From the NCBI GenBank assembly GCA_018380115.1, contig JAGZUF010000035.1:1-15895 (forward strand): a DNA stretch of 15,895 nucleotides, given 5' to 3'. Shown here in pieces: positions 1-5,665 of the stretch. This DNA is from Oscillospiraceae bacterium. GTDB lineage: Bacteria; Bacillota; Clostridia; Oscillospirales; Ruminococcaceae. The stretch's first letter is position 1, and each line of letters starts with the position of its first letter. The position numbers and the translations under genes are program-made. The notes beneath the pieces are model-generated. The model had not been told where the DNA came from. It did no database searches and was given only the letters and a program-made list of their open reading frames with translations.

Positions 1-295
1 CATCGAGCGAAGCGGGAAGAGATGAACAACTTTACGATTGTCAGAAAGATAATCTTGGATAAACGGCGCCCGTTTACGGGCCGCAGGGCAAGTGATGCAG
101 GCGGCGGATTTTTTCAGCGCCTCTTGAGAAGCTTGCCGGCAGTATGCCCTTCTGGGGCTTACGCAAGTCCCCGGCTTTGCGGGGGGCTGACTTGCTGTGC
201 TGAAAAACATCCTTTGGCCATGCCGGAGGGTGGGCGTTTATTTTTTGGGCATGCTGCACCCGGGGCGGGGAGTATGCAGCCCTGCGCAAAAAGGT
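1..295. other. Noncoding left edge with repeat; possible tail of an upstream gene
   Basis: No convincing gene is seen here. Reading frame 3 is open from the window edge to a TAA at 60-62 (19 codons) and frame 2 to a TGA at 23-25. Either could be the last codons of an upstream gene, but neither is long enough to identify. Just after lies a short dyad, AAACGG/CCGTTT with a 3-base loop (61-75), with no T-run. Positions 115-167 hold a copy of the RepA repeat. An open frame at 22-309 starts without a good ribosome binding site and its product resembles nothing; I treat it as chance. Confidence 0.4.
115..167 (-). repeat. RepA dispersed repeat, copy 1
   Basis: Read on the - strand, this 53-nt stretch matches 15227-15279 on the + strand with about seven mismatches and no gap. 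It includes an exact 22-nt core that begins GAAGGGCATACTGCC (- strand). Weaker similarity extends on both sides, to about 95 and 206. The unit can fold: CTTGC pairs with GCAAG, and GTATGCCC with GGGCTTAC (one mismatch), around a small loop. No reading frame through it is conserved, so it looks like an intergenic repeat element rather than a gene remnant. Confidence 0.75.
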
Positions 296-324
296 TTGCA
301 TTTTCTTGAAAAATAAGGTAATAT
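296..324 (+). promoter_or_regulatory. Predicted sigma-A promoter of the GLUG protein gene
   Basis: TTGCAT (296-301) and TAATAT (319-324) are separated by 17 bases, in an AT-rich patch inside GC-rich DNA. The start site would fall near 331, giving a leader of about 130 nt before the ATG at 460. No experimental support. Confidence 0.5.
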
Positions 325-338
325 AAGTCACAAAGAAG

Positions 339-422
339 GCGCCGCGTACAGCGGCGCTGAGAAAGGGGCCCCTTTCTGTTTCTCCGGCACTGGCCGGAGA
401 AACCGCCTGTCTCACGCACAGG
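339..422 (+). promoter_or_regulatory. Leader with four consecutive hairpins
   Basis: Between the predicted promoter and the ribosome binding site lie four adjacent dyads. These are GCGCCGC/GCGGCGC (339-357), the self-complementary GAAAGGGGCCCCTTTC (361-376), GTTTCTCCGGC/GCCGGAGAAAC with an ACTG loop (378-403), and CCTGT/ACAGG (406-422). None is followed by a T-run, so they are not ordinary terminators. They could stabilise the mRNA or act as an attenuator or protein-binding leader. No known riboswitch class was recognised. Confidence 0.5.
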
Positions 423-459
423 GAAAAGCGGGCCGGAACCTGTGAAGGAGAGAAAAGGC

Positions 460-1908
460 ATGAAAAAATGGAAAAGGCTTGCGTGCGCCGTGCTGGTGCC
501 GGCCCTGCTCACCTGTTTGCTGCCCGCAGGGGCGTTTGCGGAAAATGCCGCGGACACATGGGACGGCACGGCGGACACAAGCTGGTATGACGCAAACGAT
601 GTGAAAGCAACTTATGACATCACGACGGCGGAACAGTTGGCGGGCCTGGCGGAAATCGCCTGCAACAAAAATTACTCACCCCAAGGCAAATATGAGCAGT
701 TTGAAAACACTACCTTTACACTTCGGGCAGATTTAGACCTCGCCGGGCACATGTGGAAGGCTATTGCTTACCCGCCTGGTAATGGTTCGTCTTCGAAGGG
801 GTTTCAAGGCACATTTGACGGAAACGGGCACACTATTTCCAATTTGTCTTACAGCGGCAATACGTCGGAGTGCGGCCTTTTCTATTGGCTGGGAAATAAA
901 AGCACAGTGAAAAATTTGGGCCTGTTGAATGCGGACATTACGGCCACTTCTGTCAGTGGCGTCCATCAGCTGCAGACAGGTATATTAGCTGCCGCATCCT
1001 TCGGTACTATTTTGAACTGTTATACCACTGGCAGCTTGAAGGTAGAGGGCGAATACGTAAGCGCCGGCGGGCTTGTGGGAATGCTGGCAGCAGGTGGTGA
1101 CGGCGCGGCCATGACAGGGTGCTATTCCTCGGCGAACATCACAGGGCAGTTCGCAAACGCCGGTGACGCGGTCGATTATGCTGCACTGGGCGGCCTGATT
1201 GGCACTGCGGACACGAATATCTATGGCCTCAGCATAAAGAATTGCTATTTCGACGGAAGCATTACATCGAATGCCGAAAATTCTATCGGCGGCATTGTGG
1301 GGGCTGTATTCTGCAACAATGTGGAAAAAGGCGTCACCCTTCAAAATTGTCTTTCTGCCGCGCAGGGCAGTTTCTCCGGTGCACAGGCGGCGCAGATAGG
1401 TACGCTGTATGAGGGCGGCGCCCTGCAGACAGTCAGCGGATGCTTCTGGAACGACTCCGAAGTACCGGGCATTCTGCTGGACGGCGCGCCTGCCGGAGAT
1501 GCCGGGGCGGCCATGGGTACGCCTGTCTCAGACTGGACGGACGAGGCACAGTTTGGCGCGCTGGCCCTGGGCACAGAGGTGGACGGCGTGACATGGGTGA
1601 TGGGAATAAAGCACCCCACCTTTGCGTGGGATGAGAGAAATCTGCCCGCAGACTACACACGGGTGGATGCGGCCATAGAGCAGGCGAATGCCCTGCGTGC
1701 GGCGGATTATACGGATTTTTCGGCGGTGACGGCGGCGGTGAACGCAGTGGACCGCACAAAGAGCAAAGCGCAGCAGGCCGAGGTGGACGCCATGGCGCAG
1801 GCTATTCTGGAGGCCATAGCGGCGCTGGAGAAAAAGCCCGCCCCAGCGCCTGCCCCCGCGCCCGCAGGCGGTGCGGGCCAAAAGCAAAACCCCAAAACAA
1901 GTGTGTGA
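460..1908 (+). CDS. Secreted GLUG-motif / FIVAR surface protein
   Basis: This 482-aa protein begins with a signal peptide: a basic n-region (MKKWKR), a hydrophobic core and likely cleavage after AFA at residue 27. Residues about 50-390 form a repeat-rich beta region with a DIxTAEQLAGLA start, FDGNGHTISNL, and GLUG-like turns GGLVGML, GGLIGTA and GGIVGAV, as in beta-helical surface proteins of gut Firmicutes. Residues about 399-458 form a FIVAR-type helical module. An Ala-Pro linker follows, and the protein ends in NPKTSV. That ending looks like a sortase motif, but no hydrophobic anchor or basic tail follows. The ATG at 460 is chosen because AAGGAG at 445-450 is well spaced; an in-frame GTG at 442 overlaps that site. 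The coding DNA is locally more AT-rich than the housekeeping genes. A role in adhesion or glycan binding is inferred from the domains only. Confidence 0.8.
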   Translation: MKKWKRLACAVLVPALLTCLLPAGAFAENAADTWDGTADTSWYDANDVKATYDITTAEQLAGLAEIACNKNYSPQGKYEQFENTTFTLRADLDLAGHMWKAIAYPPGNGSSSKGFQGTFDGNGHTISNLSYSGNTSECGLFYWLGNKSTVKNLGLLNADITATSVSGVHQLQTGILAAASFGTILNCYTTGSLKVEGEYVSAGGLVGMLAAGGDGAAMTGCYSSANITGQFANAGDAVDYAALGGLIGTADTNIYGLSIKNCYFDGSITSNAENSIGGIVGAVFCNNVEKGVTLQNCLSAAQGSFSGAQAAQIGTLYEGGALQTVSGCFWNDSEVPGILLDGAPAGDAGAAMGTPVSDWTDEAQFGALALGTEVDGVTWVMGIKHPTFAWDERNLPADYTRVDAAIEQANALRAADYTDFSAVTAAVNAVDRTKSKAQQAEVDAMAQAILEAIAALEKKPAPAPAPAPAGGAGQKQNPKTSV

Positions 1909-1996
1909 GAGGCAGGGCAAAGGCGCTGCATTGGAAGGAACCGGCCGGAGCCGGGCGTGGAAACACCTGTTTTGCCTTGCAGGTTGGCGTATGATA

Positions 1997-2041
1997 CCGT
2001 GCAGCCCATGGCAGGCCTGATGGCCGCCATGGGCTGCACGG
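1997..2041. terminator. Long perfect hairpin downstream of the GLUG gene
   Basis: The arms CCGTGCAGCCCATGGC (1997-2012) and its exact reverse complement (2026-2041) enclose a loop that itself pairs GGCC with GGCC. This gives about 20 bp of stem with one bulged A. No T-run follows on either strand, so it is terminator-like but not a canonical intrinsic terminator. It may block 3' exonucleases or be a repeat element. Confidence 0.5.
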
Positions 2042-2386
2042 CTTTCGGCAGATGGAACCGCGGGCAGAATACGGAAGCCTTTGTATGCTGAAGCGGAAGG
2101 GCTTTCGTCGTCCCTGCGCGCACATCCGTTTTGTTTTTCAAAACCGTCCCTGCCCGCTGCAAGCGGGCATTTTGCTTTGCAGCTTTGCAAAACTGCAGAA
2201 TCCCTTGAAGTTGTCAGGGCGCGCGGCGTCATGGCTTTCACGTCTGGGGAAACATGCGGGCTGCGTTTTCGGCCGTTTGCCCGCCGGCACTTTTGGCAAT
2301 ACCGTGGCGCTAAAAGCCCTGCTTCAGCGGCAATGCATTCTTCCGGCGGACGCCTACGCCGCTGGCAAATTTTTTTGCTTTTTATA
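2042..2386. other. Gene-poor intergenic stretch
   Basis: About 345 bases without a credible gene. Open frames starting at 2052 and 2081 on the + strand lack a good ribosome binding site, overlap each other and run across the terminator at 2151 and, for the second, the promoter at 2387. Beyond the terminator nothing structured was recognised. Confidence 0.5.
2151..2178 (+). terminator. Intrinsic terminator
   Basis: The stem TGCCCGC/GCGGGCA with a 5-base loop (2151-2169) is followed by TTTTGCTTT. It insulates the upstream gene from the redox operon that begins at 2387. Confidence 0.6.
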
Positions 2387-2415
2387 TTGACACGGTGTCA
2401 GCGATGGCGTAAAAT
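2387..2415 (+). promoter_or_regulatory. Promoter of the flavodoxin/DUF362 operon
   Basis: A consensus -35 TTGACA (2387-2392) is separated by 17 bases from the -10 TAAAAT (2410-2415). Transcription would begin near 2422. One operator dyad overlaps the -35 and a second lies across the expected start site, a layout suited to repression. Confidence 0.75.
2388..2400. promoter_or_regulatory. Operator O1 (TGACACGGTGTCA)
   Basis: A perfect 13-bp dyad (TGACAC-G-GTGTCA) that shares bases with the -35 box of the flavodoxin operon promoter. The same core recurs at 2423-2437 and, degenerate, at 4767-4779 in front of tetR. This makes the TetR protein encoded at 4830 the likely ligand. Confidence 0.7.
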
Positions 2416-2422
2416 ATATTTG

Positions 2423-2437
2423 CTGACACGGTGTCAG
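2423..2437. promoter_or_regulatory. Operator O2 (CTGACACGGTGTCAG)
   Basis: A perfect 15-bp dyad just downstream of the -10 box. Its centre is 36 bp from that of O1. Two identical dyads around one promoter strongly suggest cooperative or double repression by a dimeric regulator. Confidence 0.7.
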
Positions 2438-2527
2438 AATGGGCGGAAGGCCAGTGCGTACCCTTCTGCACAGCGTCTTTGTCTGCCCAGGCAGAGACGG
2501 GCGGACGAAATGAAAGGATGAAGGCGA

Positions 2528-3193
2528 ATGACAACGGGGAAAAAGCGCGGTACAGCAGCTTTGCTGGTGACAGCGGTGCTTTTTGTTTTGACAGCCTGCG
2601 GCATGGGCCCGGCTGCGGCGGGCGCTTCGGGCCAAAGCGCCGCGCCCTTTTCGGCGGCGGCTCCGCCGTCCGGGCAGCTGCTGGGCCCGGAGGGCGCAGG
2701 CGGGGAAGAAAATGCCGGAGGAGAGCTGGTGGTCTATTTTTCCGTCACAGGCAACACACGGGCTGTGGCGGAAACCCTGGCCGACATGCGGGGGGCACAG
2801 CTTTGGGAAATTGTGCCGGAAGAACCTTATACCGCAGAGGATATCGACTACGGCAGTGATGGCTGCCGTGCCAATGCGGAACAGAACGATGACGCTGCGC
2901 GGCCGGCAATTGCAGGCGGTGTGGAGGCGCTTGACGGATACGATGTTATCTATGTGGGCTTTCCTATCTGGTGGGGGAACATGCCGCGCATTCTTTACAC
3001 CTTTTTTGATGCCTGCGACCTCTCCGGCAAAACCATCGCCCCCTTCTGTACCAGCGGCGGAAGCGGCATTTCTGCCGCTGTGGAGGACATTGCCCGGCTG
3101 GAGCCGGACGCAACAGTGACCGAAGGCCTGCGCGCCGGCCTGGGGCAGGCGGAAGAAAGCCTGGGCCAGTGGCTGAATGACATAGGCCTGTAG
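2528..3193 (+). CDS. Lipoprotein flavodoxin (Flavodoxin_4-like)
   Basis: A 221-aa flavodoxin-fold protein with an N-terminal lipoprotein signal: basic MTTGKKR, a hydrophobic stretch and the lipobox LTAC with the lipidated Cys at residue 24. A low-complexity Ala/Gly/Pro spacer runs to about residue 65. The flavodoxin domain follows, with the FMN phosphate loop YFSVTGNT (70-77), the insert GxDGCRANAEQNDDAARPAI (about 109-128), the FMN-flanking VGFPIWWG (143-150) and the second loop TSGGSG (175-180). It should sit on the outer face of the membrane and carry electrons or reduce quinone-like substrates; the partner is unknown. The ATG at 2528 gives an intact signal peptide and has purine-rich sequence upstream. 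It is the first gene of an operon with a second flavodoxin and a DUF362 protein, under two TetR-type operators. Confidence 0.88.
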   Translation: MTTGKKRGTAALLVTAVLFVLTACGMGPAAAGASGQSAAPFSAAAPPSGQLLGPEGAGGEENAGGELVVYFSVTGNTRAVAETLADMRGAQLWEIVPEEPYTAEDIDYGSDGCRANAEQNDDAARPAIAGGVEALDGYDVIYVGFPIWWGNMPRILYTFFDACDLSGKTIAPFCTSGGSGISAAVEDIARLEPDATVTEGLRAGLGQAEESLGQWLNDIGL

Positions 3194-3248
3194 CCTTGCG
3201 GCGGCTCCGGGCGGCAGTACCGCCATGCAGAGGGCGTGCAGCTATCAA

Positions 3249-3255
3249 AAGGAGG
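3249..3255 (+). promoter_or_regulatory. Ribosome binding site that fixes the second flavodoxin start
   Basis: AAGGAGG lies 7 bases before the ATG at 3263. An in-frame ATG at 3236 lies upstream of this site and would add nine residues that are not part of the flavodoxin fold, so 3263 is the start used here. Confidence 0.8.
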
Positions 3256-3262
3256 ATATGAA

Positions 3263-3733
3263 ATGGAAAGAAATATACTGGTGGCCTACTTCTCGGCCAG
3301 CGGGGCAACGGCCCGCGCGGCACAGGAGGTTGCCCGGGCGGCCGGCGCAGACCTGTACGAGATATGCCCTGCCGTGCCCTATACCGGGGCGGACCTGGAC
3401 TGGACGGACCGCAGCAGCCGGAGCTCATGCGAGATGAATGATGCCGCCAGCCGCCCGGCCATCGCACGGCCGGTGCAGAATATGGCGCAATATGATACGA
3501 TTTTTCTCGGTTTTCCCATTTGGTGGTATGTGCAGCCGCGCATCATCAACACCTTTTTGGAAAGCTATGACCTGGCAGGAAAAACACTCATCCCTTTTGC
3601 AACATCCGGCGGAAGCGGCATTGGGAATGCGGAAAAAAGCCTGAGGACGCTCTGCCCGCATGCAGACTGGAGAAAAGGCAGGCTGCTGAACGGGGGCGGG
3701 GCGGCGGCCTGGGTAAAAACTGTGCTTCGCTGA
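3263..3733 (+). CDS. Cytosolic flavodoxin (Flavodoxin_4-like)
   Basis: A 156-aa stand-alone flavodoxin domain without a signal peptide, so cytoplasmic. It has the same landmarks as its upstream neighbour: the FMN phosphate loop AYFSASGAT (8-16), the insert CEMNDAASRPAI (56-67), LGFPIWWYVQPRI (82-94) and TSGGSGIG (114-121). It is clearly a paralogue of the lipoprotein flavodoxin, 69 bases downstream in the same operon. The phosphate loop has Ala where many flavodoxins have Asn (SASGAT versus SVTGNT). The last 20 residues are Gly/Ala-rich. The pair suggests an inside/outside division of labour in electron transfer or quinone/flavin reduction, which is inference. Expression should be controlled by the TetR-type operators upstream of 2528. 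Confidence 0.88.
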   Translation: MERNILVAYFSASGATARAAQEVARAAGADLYEICPAVPYTGADLDWTDRSSRSSCEMNDAASRPAIARPVQNMAQYDTIFLGFPIWWYVQPRIINTFLESYDLAGKTLIPFATSGGSGIGNAEKSLRTLCPHADWRKGRLLNGGGAAAWVKTVLR

Positions 3734-3760
3734 AAAGGGCGTACCTTATCAGAGAAGCAC
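3722..3760 (+). promoter_or_regulatory. Hairpin spanning the flavodoxin stop codon
   Basis: GTGCTTC pairs with GAAGCAC and CTGA with TCAG around a 15-base loop, with a single G-A mismatch between the two helices. It covers the TGA at 3731-3733 and has no T-run. It could act as a processing or partial attenuation site that lowers expression of the DUF362 gene relative to the flavodoxins. Confidence 0.35.
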
Positions 3761-3808
3761 CGCATCCCGGAAGCGAGACCGTATAAAGAAGAGAGCGAGG
3801 AAACTGTG

Positions 3809-4702
3809 ATGAAGAAAGCAACAGTATATTTTACACGTGAACTCACGCCGCAGGCAGTGGTGAGGCTTTATCAGAAGCTGGGCGTTCAGCTGCCCGGCAG
3901 GGTGGCCGTAAAGGTGCATTCCGGTGAAAAGGGCAACCAGAACTTCCTTCGCCCGGAGTTTTGGCGCCTCATGGTAGAAGCGGTGCACGGCACAATTGTG
4001 GAGTGCAACACCGCCTATGGCGACGCTGCGGGCGGTGTGCGCGACCACAGCGAGGCACATTGGAAGCTTTTGGAGGAACACGGCTGGACAAAGTGCTTTG
4101 ATGTGGACCTGATGGACGCTGAAGGGCCGGATGTGGTGTGGCCTGTCCCCGGTGGAAAGGTTCTGAAGGAAAACCGCTTGGGCAAAAATATCCTGCGCTA
4201 CGATTCCATGCTGGTGCTGGCCCATTTCAAGGGGCACCCCATGGGCGGTTACGGCGGTGCGCTCAAGCAGCTTTCTATTGGCTGTGCATCGCGCGCAGGC
4301 AAGGCGCTGATCCATTCCGCAGGAAGGACGGATGACCGCTTTGAGACGTGGAAGCAGCATGCCAGCAGCACCGTTTTCCCAGAGGCGATGGCCGATGCAG
4401 CCATGAGCGTGGTGCGGCATTTTGAAGGCAGGCTTGCCTTCGTCAATGTAATGAAGAACCTTTCTGTGGACTGCGACTGCTGCGCAGTAGCAGAGGACCC
4501 CTGCATGAAGGATATCGGCATGCTTGCCTCGCTGGACCCGGTGGCTATCGACCAGGCATGCATCGATCTTGTCATCCGCTCTGACGACCCTGGAAAAGAG
4601 CATTTTATGGAGCGCGTGAACAGCCGCAACGGAATCCATACCATCGAGGCCGCCGCCTGCCTTGGCTGCGGCAGCCGGGAATACGAGCTTATTGAGGTGT
4701 AA
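3809..4702 (+). CDS. DUF362 family protein without ferredoxin domain
   Basis: A 297-aa cytoplasmic protein that I recognise as DUF362. Family-like signatures are KVHSGEKGN (35-43), AHFKGHPMGGYGGALKQLSIG (about 138-158), VDCDCC (220-225) and the C-terminal DIGMLASLDPVAIDQACIDL (about 234-253). Many clostridial relatives carry a 4Fe-4S ferredoxin insert; none is visible here. The Cys cluster at 222, 224 and 225, plus late cysteines in AACLGCG, could still hold a metal or Fe-S centre. The biochemical function of the family is not established. I prefer the ATG at 3809 over a GTG at 3806 because of its spacing from GCGAGGA. It lies 75 bases after the second flavodoxin and ends before a hairpin at 4722-4755, so it closes the redox operon. 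Confidence 0.85.
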   Translation: MKKATVYFTRELTPQAVVRLYQKLGVQLPGRVAVKVHSGEKGNQNFLRPEFWRLMVEAVHGTIVECNTAYGDAAGGVRDHSEAHWKLLEEHGWTKCFDVDLMDAEGPDVVWPVPGGKVLKENRLGKNILRYDSMLVLAHFKGHPMGGYGGALKQLSIGCASRAGKALIHSAGRTDDRFETWKQHASSTVFPEAMADAAMSVVRHFEGRLAFVNVMKNLSVDCDCCAVAEDPCMKDIGMLASLDPVAIDQACIDLVIRSDDPGKEHFMERVNSRNGIHTIEAAACLGCGSREYELIEV

Positions 4703-4721
4703 GGCAGAAGGCGGCCGCAAA

Positions 4722-4755
4722 GCGGCAGGGCACAGGCGTCGCGCCTGCGTGCCGC
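4722..4755 (+). terminator. Hairpin after the DUF362 gene
   Basis: GCGGCA pairs with TGCCGC and an inner AGGCG with CGCCT around a 3-base loop. No T-run follows, so termination would be weak or factor-dependent. It separates the redox operon from the tetR promoter at 4766. Confidence 0.4.
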
Positions 4756-4765
4756 CACACTGAGT

Positions 4766-4794
4766 TTGACACGGTGTGCAAAGGCGGATATAAT
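4766..4794 (+). promoter_or_regulatory. tetR promoter with operator O3
   Basis: TTGACA (4766-4771) and a perfect TATAAT (4789-4794) are spaced by 17 bases, a full consensus promoter. TGACACGGTGTGC at 4767-4779 matches the operators O1 and O2 at 11 of 13 positions and overlaps the -35, which suggests autorepression with weaker binding than at the target operon. Confidence 0.75.
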
Positions 4795-4829
4795 AGGCTT
4801 TACTATACCGTTCGGATGGAGGCGTAGGC

Positions 4830-5471
4830 GTGCCGAAGGGCTCAGAAGAATTAACGAATGCCAGAAAGAACGAGATTATCAGCGCCTGCGCCGCGCTGTA
4901 CGAGACCATGAGCTTTCAGGATATTACACTGAAGGAGATAGGCAAACAGACATCGTTCACCCGCACGTCCATCTATAATTACTTTCATACCAAGGAAGAG
5001 ATATTCCTTGCGCTTTTGCAGCGTGAATATGAAATGTGGAGCATCGACCTCATGCGCCTGCATGATGAAAACACATGCATGACGGCGGGCCGGTTTGCAG
5101 AAGAACTGGCGCACACAATGGAAAAACGGGGAAGGATGCTGAAGCTTCTTTCCATGAACCACTACGATTTAGAGGCGCGCGCCCGCATGGAAAAGCTGGT
5201 GGAATTCAAGGTCGCTTACGGCAATTCTATCCGCGCGGTATCGCGCTGTTTGGAAAAGTTTTTTCCGGCTATGTCTACACAGGATATCCAGGGGTTCATC
5301 TATGCGTTTTTTCCGTTTCTGTTTGGGGCCTACCCCTATACTTTTGTCACGGAGCAGCAGCGGCAGGCAATGGAGAGGGCGGGCGTGGCCCATGTGCAGC
5401 TTTCTCTGTACGAGATAACATATTCCTGTGCCAGAAGGCTGCTGGAAGGGTATGGCGCGCAGGCCACATAA
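4830..5471 (+). CDS. TetR-family transcriptional repressor
   Basis: A 213-aa regulator. The N-terminal DNA-binding domain has the TetR pattern: IISACAALYETMSFQDITLKEIG, then the recognition-helix region TSFTRTSIYNYFHTKEEIFL (about 44-63). The C-terminal ligand and dimer domain (about 70-213) is helical and aromatic-rich (FIYAFFPFLFGAYPYTF), and its ligand cannot be read from the sequence. It starts at a GTG with GGAGG at 4818-4822, 7 bases upstream. The gene has its own promoter bearing one degenerate copy of the dyad found twice at the flavodoxin promoter, so it very likely represses itself and the 2528-4702 operon. Two intrinsic terminators follow. Length is normal for the family. Confidence 0.9.
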   Translation: MPKGSEELTNARKNEIISACAALYETMSFQDITLKEIGKQTSFTRTSIYNYFHTKEEIFLALLQREYEMWSIDLMRLHDENTCMTAGRFAEELAHTMEKRGRMLKLLSMNHYDLEARARMEKLVEFKVAYGNSIRAVSRCLEKFFPAMSTQDIQGFIYAFFPFLFGAYPYTFVTEQQRQAMERAGVAHVQLSLYEITYSCARRLLEGYGAQAT

Positions 5472-5501
5472 GCGGGCAAAGGCGCCGGTTTTGAAAAAGC
5501 G

Positions 5502-5539
5502 CAGCCCCAGAGGGCAACGGCCCTCCGGGGCTGTTTTTT
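5502..5539 (+). terminator. Intrinsic terminator after tetR
   Basis: CAGCCCC/CGGGGCTG and GAGGGC/GGCCCTC form a long GC-rich stem, with a bulged A, over a small loop. Six T residues follow at 5534-5539. This is a canonical strong terminator. Confidence 0.9.
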
Positions 5540-5560
5540 GTGCGTGCGTGCCGCTTCGGG

Positions 5561-5591
5561 GCGCTTCCCCTTGTGCGGGGGCGCTTTTTTT
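5561..5591 (+). terminator. Second intrinsic terminator, containing a -35 element
   Basis: GCGC-TT-CCCC pairs with GGGGGCGC around TTGTGC, followed by seven T residues (5585-5591). The loop bases TTGTGC at 5571-5576 are also positioned as the -35 of the next promoter. Confidence 0.65.
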
Positions 5592-5599
5592 GTTATAAT
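5571..5599 (+). promoter_or_regulatory. Promoter of the M50 protease - scp - rluB run
   Basis: TTGTGC (5571-5576) lies 17 bases before a perfect TATAAT (5594-5599). The -35 match is weak (3 of 6), but the -10 is consensus and this is the only good candidate ahead of the gene at 5666. Confidence 0.6.
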
Positions 5600-5665
5600 A
5601 AAGTGTCTTTGGGCCCGCGCGCCGCGCGGGCCCGTATTCACCGGCAGAAAAAGGGGGCGTTTCAT

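Noticed and set aside
22..309. A 95-codon open frame at the left edge
   Set aside because: Runs through RepA and into the predicted promoter, lacks a good start signal, and its product has no family-like features.
339..422. A known riboswitch or T-box leader
   Set aside because: No specifier, T-box sequence or conserved ligand core was recognised; only consecutive simple stems are seen.
460..1908. Lipoprotein signal (LLTC at residues 16-19) in the GLUG protein
   Set aside because: Thr before Cys does not fit the lipobox, and a normal signal-peptidase I site (AFA) follows at residue 27.
2052..2521. Overlapping + strand open frames (from 2052 and 2081)
   Set aside because: They cross an intrinsic terminator, and the second also crosses the operator region. 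No binding site or recognisable product.
3749..4909. A 386-codon open frame on the - strand over the DUF362 gene and tetR start
   Set aside because: Overlaps the DUF362 gene, the tetR promoter and the start of tetR; no recognisable protein.
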